Shown piece after piece: positions 14,605 through 21,906 of a stretch of DNA of 24,613 nucleotides (position 1 is the first letter of the stretch; every line of letters starts with the position of its first letter). The notes below the pieces were generated by a model that did no database searches, was not told where the DNA came from, and worked only from the letters and a program-made list of their open reading frames with translations. Origin of the DNA: Dehalococcoidia bacterium UBA1328 (lineage in GTDB: Bacteria > Chloroflexota > Dehalococcoidia > Lucifugimonadales > Lucifugimonadaceae); assembly GCA_002306815.1 (NCBI GenBank), contig DBTA01000039.1:1-24613 (forward strand), read 5' to 3'. Both the position numbers and the translations under genes were made by a program.

Positions 14605-15537
14605 ATGACTACTACGACTTGGCTAAAAGGCAACCTACACACCCACACGACCAACAGCGATGGTGATGAATCACCGAAGCATGTTGCGGAGTGGTACCAC
14701 GAGCACGGGTACGACTGGCTGTGTCTCTCGGATCACAACCACCTGACTATTATCGAAGGTAGCGACGCTGAAAAGGCAAAATGGCCGCTGCTGGTCGCTG
14801 GCGAGGAGGTCACCTCTCGTAACGCCGCCGGCCCGGTGCATATCAACGCATACGGGATCAACGAACTGGTTGATGCGTCCGATTCGACTGACATAGTCAC
14901 CGCCATGCAAGAGAACGTAGATCGAATCATCGCTGCAGGTGGCATGGCATCCATCAACCACCCCAACTTTCGATGGGCTTTCGACGACGCGGAAATGATG
15001 CAGGTGGAAGGCTATAAGTTCATGGAGGTTTTCAACGGGCATCCTGAAACTCACAACTCTGGCGGTGGAGGTAAAGCTAGTACCGACGGCATTTGGGACC
15101 GCCTGCTGAGCAATGGTCGAAGAGTCTGGGGGATCGCAGTTGATGATTCGCATCACTACACCGGCGAATTCAACGCCAACCGTTCGAACCCGGGCAGGGG
15201 ATGGGTACAGGTAAAAGCAGCCCGTTTGTCGCAGCAGGACATTTATGAAGCGATGGGTGAAGGCGAGTTTTACGCTTCTACAGGCGTGACGATCGGCGAC
15301 ATGGTTTCAAACGGTCGTGAAATCAAGCTGGATATCGATCCCGAAAAATCAGCTAGCGATGGGATCCAGGCGAAATATACGACGCTGTTTACAGGGAAAA
15401 ACGGTCGATTGTTGTATGAATCGACGAGTTACTCGCCTTCATATCTACCCTCTCGACTCGACGAGTACGTGCGAGCAACTGTGTATTCATCACGCGGAAC
15501 ACGAGCCTGGACTCAGCCGGTATTCGTCTCAGAGTAG
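14605..15537 (+). CDS. PHP-domain metal-dependent hydrolase
   Basis: PHP proteins hold two or three metal ions and hydrolyse phosphoesters, for example histidinol phosphate, nucleotides or DNA 3' ends. The metal-binding signature is complete. His12 and His14 lie in NLHTHT, with Asp19 in NSDGDESP. LCLSDHNHL gives Asp43, His44 and His46. LLVAGEEVT gives Glu67/68. HINAYG has His79, SINHPNF a later His, and WGIAVDDSHHY the C-terminal Asp/His pair. At 310 residues it is a stand-alone enzyme, not the PHP domain of a polymerase. The C-terminal 100 residues form a beta-rich domain. It ends 38 bp before the selenoprotein candidate and could share a transcript with it. Substrate unknown. Confidence 0.88.
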   Translation: MTTTTWLKGNLHTHTTNSDGDESPKHVAEWYHEHGYDWLCLSDHNHLTIIEGSDAEKAKWPLLVAGEEVTSRNAAGPVHINAYGINELVDASDSTDIVTAMQENVDRIIAAGGMASINHPNFRWAFDDAEMMQVEGYKFMEVFNGHPETHNSGGGGKASTDGIWDRLLSNGRRVWGIAVDDSHHYTGEFNANRSNPGRGWVQVKAARLSQQDIYEAMGEGEFYASTGVTIGDMVSNGREIKLDIDPEKSASDGIQAKYTTLFTGKNGRLLYESTSYSPSYLPSRLDEYVRATVYSSRGTRAWTQPVFVSE

Positions 15538-15575
15538 AAGTGTTAGGCGAAAAAATGTCGATACGGGGTTCTTGA

Positions 15576-17087
15576 ATGGCAAAGCGATACGAAGGAACGA
15601 TCCACGCCCCAGATTTTCCTGCCGGACTCGATTGGTTCAACACGGATAAATCAATCTCACTTGAAGATCTGCGCGGCCGCCTCGTAATACTCCATTTTTG
15701 GACCTATTGCTGAATTAACTGTATGCACGTACTTCCGCAGTTGCGGAAGCTGGAACGGAAATATGCGGACGTCCTGACAGTTGTTGGTGTTCACTCCGCA
15801 AAGTTCAACGCAGAAAAGTCTTCAGACAACGTGCGTGAAGCAGTGCGTCGGTATGAAATCGGTCATCCGGTAGTCAACGACGCTGATTTCGCTATATGGC
15901 AGTCGTACGCTGCACGGGCATGGCCGACCCTGATGTTTATTGACCCTTCAGGGAAAGTGATCGGCCGACATGAGGGCGAATTCGACGTCAATGCGCTCGA
16001 TGGCATCCTTGCAGGAATGATCGAAGAACAAGAGTCATACGGTTTTCTGGTTAGAGGCGATTTTGAATTTTCGTCAGAGACTTCGGAAGAATCGATACTT
16101 TCGTACCCAGGCAAGATCACCGCTGACCCCGATAGCGAAATCTTGGTGATTTCTGACTCCAACCATCACCGGGTTCTAATCACAGATCTTGATGGCAAGA
16201 TCGAGAAAACTTTGGGTAACGGCGGGTCTCCGCTTGTATCCGGGAATAATTTGGGCGCATTTGGGCGACGTGGATTTGACGAACCACTGTTTGACAACCC
16301 TCAGGGTCTGGTGATCGACGGAGACAAACTGTTTGTAGCCGATGCTGGAGCCCACACTATTGTTGAAGTCGACCTTGCAAATGAGTCCGCAAGAACCGTC
16401 GCCGGCATCGGGGAGAAGTCGTTGTATCGTCATGAGGGCGGTGACGCTCTCAAGGTTCCGCTGAACTCTCCGTATGATCTGTCGTTCAACGGTGAAACGC
16501 TGTACATAGCCATGGCCGGATTCCACCAATTGTGGGCAATGGAGATAACCAGCGGGCAAATATTACCGTTCGCCGGGACAGGTGCTGAAAACATTGTTGA
16601 TGATGTAAGAGAACAGGCATTGCTAGCACAGCCATATGGGATCGAGGTGTCTAACAATGCTGTGTTCTTTATCGACAGCGAGACCAGTGCTTTGCGAGTT
16701 TCGGCGATCGCATCTGAAGGCCGGGTCGTAACTCTTATTGGAACAGGTCTGTTCGACTTTGGAGATTACGACGGGGTCGGCAAAGAAGCGAAACTACAAC
16801 ACCCTCAAGGTCTCGCGGTTAACAACGATGCTATATACATCGCAGACTCGTACAACAACAAGATCAAATCTGTAGCCATTGGTTCGCTCAAGGTCAGAAC
16901 GGTCGCCGGATCAGGTGAGGTCGGAAAGGGCGACGGTGCCTCAGATGCAGCGCAATTCAGTGAACCCGCTGGACTCGCAGTAATGGGTGACGTGATCTAT
17001 GTCGCTGACACCAATAACCATTTAATTCGTGTGATTGATATTGAGTCGGGAGATGTTAGTACTCTGGACGTTCGACAGATTTACTAG
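15576..17087 (+). CDS. NHLRC2-like thioredoxin/NHL-repeat protein, probable selenoprotein (UGA = Sec46)
   Basis: From ATG 15576 (GGGG at 15565-15568, 7 nt upstream) the frame reads MAKRYEGTIHAPDFPAGLDW, then LRGRLVILHFWTYC, TGA (15711-15713), INCMHVLPQLRKLERKY, and continues without a stop to 17087. The family has the fixed motif YCCINC; here the second Cys, the first of the CxxC pair, is UGA. The first 150 or so residues are a TlpA-like thioredoxin domain (VVGVHSAKF, WPTLMFIDPSGKVIGRHEG). The rest is a beta-propeller of NHL repeats (NPQGLVIDGDKLFVADAG, HPQGLAVNNDAIYIADSYNN, EPAGLAVMGDVIYVADTNNH). With Sec inserted the protein has 503 residues. A start at ATG 15723 would remove the whole active site. 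A SECIS-like hairpin follows the UGA. No Sec machinery lies in the window. It probably acts as a thiol oxidoreductase. Confidence 0.85.
15732..15749 (+). promoter_or_regulatory. Candidate bacterial SECIS element
   Basis: CTTCCGC-AGTT-GCGGAAG is a perfect 7-bp stem with a 4-nt loop, extendable by one A-U pair. It begins 18 nt after the UGA, and the loop begins 25 nt after it. Bacterial SECIS elements are hairpins just downstream of the UGA with a small apical loop that has a G in its first two positions; AGUU meets this. The stem also encodes LPQLRK, which fits the protein family, so it is held by both RNA and protein constraints. Confidence 0.7.
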
Positions 17088-17170
17088 CCTTCCACATGAT
17101 TCCTCTAAATCTGTCAGTGATCTGGTCGCATCCAAGTACGCGGAACCTAACCACCACACTTAGTTCGAAA

Positions 17171-17176
17171 TAAACT
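17171..17176 (+). promoter_or_regulatory. Possible -10 box just upstream of the DUF255 gene
   Basis: TAAACT lies 8 nt before ATG 17185, with no Shine-Dalgarno sequence in between. It resembles the leaderless arrangements elsewhere in the window but with 2 nt more spacing. The gene could instead be read from an upstream promoter. Confidence 0.25.
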
Positions 17177-17184
17177 ATCTCTAA

Positions 17185-19245
17185 ATGTCTAACCGATTAG
17201 CTCAAGAAACCAGTCCTTACCTGCTTCAGCACAAGGACAACCCTGTCGACTGGTATCCGTGGGGAGATGAGGCTCTCGCTGCAGCGCGTTTGCTCGACAA
17301 ACCGATTCTGCTTTCGATCGGTTATTCGTCATGTCACTGGTGTCACGTCATGGCTCATGAGTCGTTTGAGGACGAATCGATTGCCGCGATGATGAACGCC
17401 AATTTCGTGAACATCAAAGTCGATCGTGAAGAGCTGCCTGATGTCGATTCGATCTATATGACAGCCGTTCAGGCGATGACCGGATCAGGCGGATGGCCGC
17501 TCACGATTTTTATAACCCCTGACGGTCAGCCATTCTATGGCGGCACTTACTTCCCGCCAGAGGATCGACCCAACATGGCAGGTTTCCCGCGTGTGCTCGC
17601 AGCAATTTCGGACGCCTATACAAATCGTCGCAAAGAAATTCTTGAGAATTCTCAGCAAATTGTTTCTGCCATCAGGGAACAATCAACGCCTCAAAAAGGT
17701 GAAGGAGACGTAGAGGAGTCCCTAATCTTCGGGAGCTTTACTCATCTGGTAGGAAATGCCGATCTCCAAAACGGCGGAACTCAAGGCGCACCGAAATTCC
17801 CCCAGCCAATGGTCTACGAGCTTCTGCTCCGATACTGGAAACGCACCGGAAGCTCGCAAGTATTGGACATCATCACCCTCACTCTTGAAAAGATGGCTCA
17901 AGGCGGGATTTACGATCAAATAGGGGGCGGATTCGCCCGTTACTCAGTTGATGACGTCTGGTTGGTTCCACACTTCGAAAAGATGCTCTACGACAACGCC
18001 CAGCTTGTTTCGCTATATCTACATGGTTATCAGGCGACGAAGAAACCCCTGTTCAAAAAAATCGTTGAAGAGACGCTCGAATATGTGACTCGTGAGATGA
18101 CGCATGCGTCTGGTGGGTTCTATTCGGCGTCTGATGCCGACTCAGAAGGAGTTGAGGGCAAATACTTCGTGTGGACTGTCGACGAAATCGACTCCGTTCT
18201 CGATCCGCCAGATGCCGAGCTCGCCAAGGCACTCTGGGGAATCTCCGACGAAGGGAATTTTGAAGGCTCTAACATCCTGTATCTACCGATTTCGGAAGCT
18301 GAATTTCTTTCTCGTTCTGCGCAAGAACCCGACGATCTAAGAAATGATATTGAGCGGGTGAAAAAGCTTTTGCTTGATGCGCGTTCGAAACGTGTCGCGC
18401 CTGATATCGACACAAAAATCCTTACTTCGTGGAACGCTCTGATGCTCAAAGCTTTCGCGGAAGCAGGGGCGGTTTTCGAAAATGAAAAGTGGGTCAGCGC
18501 TGCCGAGGAAAACGCCAGACTATTGGTAGAAAGAGTCAAGGACTCCGAGTCTCGATTGCTTCACACATGGTCTTCCACAAGCGATACTGAAGGCGAGGCA
18601 AGGATTTTAGGGTACCTTGAAGACCATGCCTACCTCGTAGACGCACTGTTGACACTTTACGAAGCAACCTTTGAGTATTCCTACGTCGATCGAGCCCAGT
18701 CGATCGCCGATCAAATGGTTGAGCGGTTCTGGGACACCGATTGGCGGGTTTTCTACGACACGAGCCTTGAGCACTCGAAACTCCTGGTTCGACCACGTGA
18801 TGTGCTGGACAACGCTGTTCCATCTGGAGGCGCAATCGCAGCGATGGCACTGCAGCGACTGAGCGCCTTTACTGGTGATTCCATTTACGCGGAATTAGCC
18901 GAAGCCTCAATGGAGGCACTCATTCCACATATGGAACAAGTTCCTTCGGCGGTTACTTCTTGGCTTGCGGCGGTCGATTTCCTCACCGCGAACAAACAGG
19001 AAGTGGTTTTGATCGGCGATACCAATGATGATGTCATTGGCGATATGAAACGCGAACTCCGCCGAACTTACGAACCCAACAGGGTTATAGCTGGTTCTTT
19101 CACAGAATCCGACGGTGATGAAAAATCGCCACTCCTGCGAGGCAGAAAGCGCGTCAACGGAAAAGCTACAGCGTTCGTTTGTGAAAAATACGCCTGTAAG
19201 CTACCTGTAACGAGCGTCGCCGAGATGGTCGAACAGCTGAACTAA
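17185..19245 (+). CDS. DUF255/thioredoxin-domain protein, YyaL/SSP411 family
   Basis: A 686-residue cytoplasmic protein with an N-terminal thioredoxin-fold domain and a C-terminal (alpha/alpha)6-barrel like that of N-acylglucosamine epimerases and glycoside hydrolases. The N-terminus carries the family signature: NRLAQETSPYLLQHKDNPVD, WYPWGDEAL, and the redox motif CHWC (Cys50, Cys53) in IGYSSCHWCHVMAHESFED. Then come VNIKVDREELPDVD and GSGGWPLTIFITPDG with TYFPPEDR. The barrel includes GGIYDQIGGGFARYSVDDVW, VPHFEKMLYDNAQL, FYSASDADSEG and the helix around TSWNALMLKAFAEAG. The length is normal for the family, whose biochemical role is not established. It follows the selenoprotein candidate after 97 bp, so two thioredoxin-fold proteins stand side by side. 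Its stop overlaps that of a small convergent gene. Confidence 0.94.
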   Translation: MSNRLAQETSPYLLQHKDNPVDWYPWGDEALAAARLLDKPILLSIGYSSCHWCHVMAHESFEDESIAAMMNANFVNIKVDREELPDVDSIYMTAVQAMTGSGGWPLTIFITPDGQPFYGGTYFPPEDRPNMAGFPRVLAAISDAYTNRRKEILENSQQIVSAIREQSTPQKGEGDVEESLIFGSFTHLVGNADLQNGGTQGAPKFPQPMVYELLLRYWKRTGSSQVLDIITLTLEKMAQGGIYDQIGGGFARYSVDDVWLVPHFEKMLYDNAQLVSLYLHGYQATKKPLFKKIVEETLEYVTREMTHASGGFYSASDADSEGVEGKYFVWTVDEIDSVLDPPDAELAKALWGISDEGNFEGSNILYLPISEAEFLSRSAQEPDDLRNDIERVKKLLLDARSKRVAPDIDTKILTSWNALMLKAFAEAGAVFENEKWVSAAEENARLLVERVKDSESRLLHTWSSTSDTEGEARILGYLEDHAYLVDALLTLYEATFEYSYVDRAQSIADQMVERFWDTDWRVFYDTSLEHSKLLVRPRDVLDNAVPSGGAIAAMALQRLSAFTGDSIYAELAEASMEALIPHMEQVPSAVTSWLAAVDFLTANKQEVVLIGDTNDDVIGDMKRELRRTYEPNRVIAGSFTESDGDEKSPLLRGRKRVNGKATAFVCEKYACKLPVTSVAEMVEQLN

Positions 19246-19439
19246 CTGTCGTTCCGCAACTCTTGAGAGTCCGATGAATCAGAACTTGATTTAGAGTTTG
19301 CCGCGTCAGTCGCTTCTTTAGCTGCTCGCAAATCCGAGATCCGGTCCAACCGCTCGCGGACGAGTGCAAAACCGACTCCCGCGGCTGTGCCTGCGACGCC
19401 CATGAGTGCGAGCAGTGGGGCAGCAGTCGTTCTACACAT
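19242..19439 (-). CDS. Small predicted membrane protein, unknown function
   Basis: 65 residues: a hydrophobic helix at about 7-26 (APLLALMGVAGTAAGVGFAL), then RERLDRISDLRAAKEATDAA, a charged helix, and a Ser/Asp-rich tail (SSSDSSDSQ). A single-pass membrane protein with a cytoplasmic tail is likely. No convincing ribosome binding site precedes ATG 19439, and an internal ATG before GVAGTAAG is an alternative. The TAG shares 4 nt with the TAA of the DUF255 gene on the other strand. No family recognised; it is kept because of its membrane helix and plausible composition. Confidence 0.42.
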   Translation of the reverse strand: MCRTTAAPLLALMGVAGTAAGVGFALVRERLDRISDLRAAKEATDAANSKSSSDSSDSQELRNDS

Positions 19440-19477
19440 AAATAGATTGGCGTCCGTTCGGGCCTAGAGGAGGGAAT

Positions 19478-19522
19478 ATGCGTATCACAATTGTACTACC
19501 GTGCCTCGTAAAACGATATTAA
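19478..19522 (+). CDS. Possible 14-residue peptide with a consensus ribosome binding site
   Basis: AGGAGG (19468-19473) stands 4 nt before ATG 19478, which opens MRITIVLPCLVKRY and stops at TAA. It is the best Shine-Dalgarno sequence in the window, in a gap with no other plus-strand gene. It may be chance, or a small hydrophobic peptide. Confidence 0.2.
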   Translation: MRITIVLPCLVKRY

Positions 19523-19572
19523 TTCGACGGGTCTCTTGGATCGAATCCCGCAACGATAATATTGGCCGGGTG

Positions 19573-20331
19573 TTAGTCTCCAGCGAAACGAGCTAGTGCC
19601 TCGTCAGAGAAGTCGCCGTTCGAGTAGACTTTCGATACGTCATCGAGCTCTTCGAGCGCGTCCAGCAATCGAAGGGTTTGAAGTGCACCCTGATCGTCGA
19701 GAGGAACGAGTGTGGTTGGTACAAGAGCCACGTCGCCGCTCTCGACCTTGACTCCATCGAGCGCTTCTACGCTGCTCTTTACCGAGGCGAACTCCTCGTA
19801 CGGTGCGGTCACCTGAACAAGAGCGCCGTCGACTTCAACGTCCTCTGCACCAGCATCAACAATTTCTAGAGCTATGTCGTCAGGGTCTCCGTCTTCAACT
19901 TCGACGGTAATCAATCCCTTGTTCTCGAAGTTCCATGCTACTGCACCAGAACCCGCAAGGTTTCCGCCTGCACGAGTGATCTTAGCCCGGACTTCAGCAG
20001 CGGTTCGGTTTCGGTTGTCGGTGAGCGCCTGGATGATGATGCCAGCGCCGCCAGGACCATAGGCTTCGTAGCTGATCTCTTCCAAGACGACTGCATCACC
20101 GCCAATTCCTGAACCACGAGCGACCGCCCGGTCGATGTTGTCCTTAGGCATGTTTTGCGACTTAGCGTTATCGATCGCAAGCCGCAAACGGAAGTTCATG
20201 TCCGGGTTAGGGTCGCCGTTTCGGGCTGCAACCATGATTTCACGGGCAAGCTTCGTGAACAGAATGCCGCGTTTTGCATCCGCTGCACCCTTCTTGTGCT
20301 TGATCGTGCTCCATTTAGAGTGACCTGACAT
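19573..20331 (-). CDS. yebC: YebC/TACO1-family protein
   Basis: A 252-residue protein, the normal length. The N-terminus MSGHSKWSTIKHKKGAADAK, then RGILFTKLAREIMVAA, is the family signature. NMPKDNIDRAVARG, EEISYEAYGPGGAGIIIQAL and TDNRNRTAAEVR follow, then the acidic second and third domains. The family was long annotated as transcriptional regulators; more recent work points to a role in translation of difficult peptide stretches such as prolines, as for the mitochondrial activator TACO1. Its place behind rpsP-khpA-rimM fits a translation role. The 105-bp spacer to rimM holds a perfect dyad CATTTT-AC-AAAATG (20415-20428), and yebC may have its own promoter. ATG 20331 has a purine-rich GGATGGAAG upstream. 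Confidence 0.96.
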   Translation of the reverse strand: MSGHSKWSTIKHKKGAADAKRGILFTKLAREIMVAARNGDPNPDMNFRLRLAIDNAKSQNMPKDNIDRAVARGSGIGGDAVVLEEISYEAYGPGGAGIIIQALTDNRNRTAAEVRAKITRAGGNLAGSGAVAWNFENKGLITVEVEDGDPDDIALEIVDAGAEDVEVDGALVQVTAPYEEFASVKSSVEALDGVKVESGDVALVPTTLVPLDDQGALQTLRLLDALEELDDVSKVYSNGDFSDEALARFAGD

Positions 20332-20436
20332 TCAGACTTCCATCCTGTGAATGATTACTTTGCGGTTTGCAGGCTCGACGAATCGTGACTGATTATCGAA
20401 CGAACTCGCGATCGCATTTTACAAAATGATATGTCG

Positions 20437-20994
20437 TTAGAGTATTCCGTCGGGAGGGTCGACTATCAACGTTGAGTTTTCGCGATCTAAACTCACCATT
20501 ACACCGTCGATGACTGGTATTAGTACCTCCGGTGCTCTCTTTTTACCCGCTTCTCGCTCGCCTGTGATAACCAGCACATCGTTGCTGCCTGTCTCGAGAA
20601 TTTCGGTCAACTCACCTAGCTTTAGTCGGTCTACAGTTTCGACAGTCGCTCCGATAATCTCGAAATGGTAAAAAACTCCCGGAGGGTTCTCGGGCAGTTC
20701 GGTAGCCGGTAGAAGCAACTCTAGATCGCGTAGTAGATCGGCTTTTTCGATCGAATCTACCGATTCGAACATGAGTTTTGTGGTGTTCGCAGATTTGCCA
20801 ATCTCGGAAATAACGAGATCCCGTTCGCCAACAGTTACAAAGTCACCCACGTCGAATCTATCGAGATCGCCAGAGTAGATTTCTACCAATACAGCCCCTT
20901 TGATCCCAGTAGGGCGGCGAACGCGACCGATCGCGACAAGCTCTTTGTTATTTCCGAGTTTGCTGGATCGATCTGTAGAATCGGTCCCGGTCAT
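20437..20994 (-). CDS. rimM: RimM, 16S rRNA-processing/30S maturation factor
   Basis: RimM helps assemble the head of the 30S subunit near ribosomal protein S19. The 185-residue protein has the N-terminal barrel (VAIGRVRRPTGIKGAVLVEIYSG), where RimMs carry G-x-hydrophobic-x-x-x-x-G-[IL]-x-G, and the C-terminal PRC-type barrel (GVFYHFEIIGATVET, GELTEILETGSNDVLVI, VLIPVIDGVMVSLDRENSTL, DPPDGIL). The tail IVDPPDGIL is typical. A non-conserved Ser/Asp-rich lead of about 18 residues precedes the barrel. It follows khpA after 24 bp in the same direction and is clearly part of the rpsP operon. The usual next gene, trmD, is not found behind it. Confidence 0.95.
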   Translation of the reverse strand: MTGTDSTDRSSKLGNNKELVAIGRVRRPTGIKGAVLVEIYSGDLDRFDVGDFVTVGERDLVISEIGKSANTTKLMFESVDSIEKADLLRDLELLLPATELPENPPGVFYHFEIIGATVETVDRLKLGELTEILETGSNDVLVITGEREAGKKRAPEVLIPVIDGVMVSLDRENSTLIVDPPDGIL

Positions 20995-21018
20995 GATGAA
21001 TTAGGGGGCAAATACCGG

Positions 21019-21312
21019 CTAGTCGATCTCGAGGCTTACACGAGTGTCGGTCTTGACCGCTGCCACTCGGAGAAGAGAGCGCATCGACTGGGCAACACGG
21101 CCATCGCGACCAATAACCTTGCCCTTGTCCTGATCGTCGACGCTCAGCCGCAGGTAAATTTGGTCGCCATCATCTTCTTCGGTGACTGAGACGGCGCCCG
21201 GGTTTGAGGCAAGCGCCCGAGCGATGTACTCGATCATCTCGCGCATTGAATTGATCGAAGACATATCGTCATCGAACTCCTCGCCCTGGTAGTCGTCGTC
21301 GCGCTCAGCCAC
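21019..21312 (-). CDS. khpA: KhpA, KH-domain RNA-binding protein (YlqC family)
   Basis: A 97-residue protein with one type II KH domain. The GxxG loop is Gly68-Arg-Asp-Gly71 in GKVIGRDGRVAQSMRSLLR. The upstream segment MREMIEYIARALASNPGAVS is the standard KhpA start; about 20 acidic residues (DDDYQGEEFDDD) precede it and are unusual. KhpA binds RNA, often with KhpB, and affects cell size and division in Gram-positive bacteria. Its start overlaps the rpsP stop by 8 nt, implying translational coupling, and rimM follows after 24 bp. This rpsP-khpA-rimM order is widely conserved. Confidence 0.94.
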   Translation of the reverse strand: MAERDDDYQGEEFDDDMSSINSMREMIEYIARALASNPGAVSVTEEDDGDQIYLRLSVDDQDKGKVIGRDGRVAQSMRSLLRVAAVKTDTRVSLEID

Positions 21313-21568
21313 TGGCGGATTCTACCGTTGGGGTTATGCCTGATGTTCTAAGGATGTCTGCGACTGAGTCTGAAGGCTGAGCACCATTCTTGAGCCACTG
21401 TTTTAACTTCTCTTCATCGATGTTGATGGCCGGCGGATCTGGGAACGGGTCGTACGTGCCGATCTGCTCAATGAATGAACCATTGCGTGCGGCACGCTGG
21501 TCAGCTACTACTACTCGGTAGAACGGGTGCTTCTTGCCACCAACACGTTTAAGGCGGATTCGAACCAT
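21305..21568 (-). CDS. rpsP: 30S ribosomal protein S16
   Basis: S16 is a small-subunit protein needed for 30S assembly. The protein starts MVRIRLKRVGGKKHPFYRVV and continues VADQRAARNGSFIEQIGTYDP, the S16 signature, then LKQWLKNGAQPSDSVADIL. I take ATG 21568 because S16 proteins start at this Met; a GTG four codons earlier (21580) is open but would add unconserved residues. GGAG lies 11 nt upstream. The 87 residues match the family. It is first in the operon, and a good promoter lies about 95 bp upstream. Confidence 0.97.
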   Translation of the reverse strand: MVRIRLKRVGGKKHPFYRVVVADQRAARNGSFIEQIGTYDPFPDPPAINIDEEKLKQWLKNGAQPSDSVADILRTSGITPTVESASG

Positions 21569-21662
21569 TCGTGAAATCACTCCATGCCGTTTTAAGGTGC
21601 GGCGGGAAAAGGAAGTTGTCGAGCTCGCTTGAACCGCGAGATCTAATCATAATCGACCTAAA

Positions 21663-21691
21663 ATTGTATTTGTCATTCCAATACAGGTCAA
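21663..21691 (-). promoter_or_regulatory. Sigma70-type promoter of the rpsP operon
   Basis: On the minus strand TTGACC (21691-21686), a 17-bp spacer and TACAAT (21668-21663) form a near-consensus promoter. Transcription would start near 21656, giving an 88-nt leader before the rpsP ATG. Confidence 0.7.
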
Positions 21692-21695
21692 AGGT

Positions 21696-21724
21696 TTGCG
21701 ATTGCCGATACGCGCAATTGTTAT
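21696..21724 (+). promoter_or_regulatory. Possible promoter of the moaDE fusion
   Basis: TTGCGA (21696-21701), 17 bp and TGTTAT (21719-21724) match the consensus at four of six bases each. Transcription would start near 21731 and carry a leader of about 175 nt that contains the alternative hairpins described next. Confidence 0.35.
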
Positions 21725-21737
21725 CGCTTGTCGGACT

Positions 21738-21820
21738 TTTGCAATCTCTGAAGGTTCTTGAAGATCAACCATCGCTGGTGTTCACCGATTGCAAATCTAT
21801 CGATTTGGCAATCCTTCAAG
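21738..21820 (+). promoter_or_regulatory. Interleaved inverted repeats in the moaDE leader, attenuator- or riboswitch-like
   Basis: This gene-free stretch holds three inverted repeats that cannot all form at once. TTTGCAATC (21738-21746) pairs with GATTGCAAA (21787-21795). CTTGAAG (21757-21763) pairs with CTTCAAG (21814-21820). GATTG-C-AAATC (21787-21797) also pairs with GATTT-GG-CAATC (21802-21813) around a TATC loop. The 21787 segment therefore has two partners, as in switching leaders. I see no match to a named riboswitch that I could defend, and no T run. The plus-strand frame across the region has no recognisable protein. Confidence 0.35.
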
Positions 21821-21906
21821 TTTACAACTTCTGGCGACATTGCCATCACCCAGTCTGTGCATATCGGTATTACCCTGAGTTGCGATAGTTACTTTCGATC
21901 TTAGAT

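Noticed and set aside
15723..17087. NHL protein starting at ATG 15723
   Set aside because: This Met lies inside the conserved CINCMHVLP motif, so a start here would lose the catalytic site; the upstream frame with Sec explains the sequence.
21571..21888. 105-residue plus-strand frame over the rpsP/moaDE spacer
   Set aside because: No ribosome binding site, no recognisable domain, odd composition; it covers the rpsP promoter and the repeat-rich leader, which explain the stretch better.
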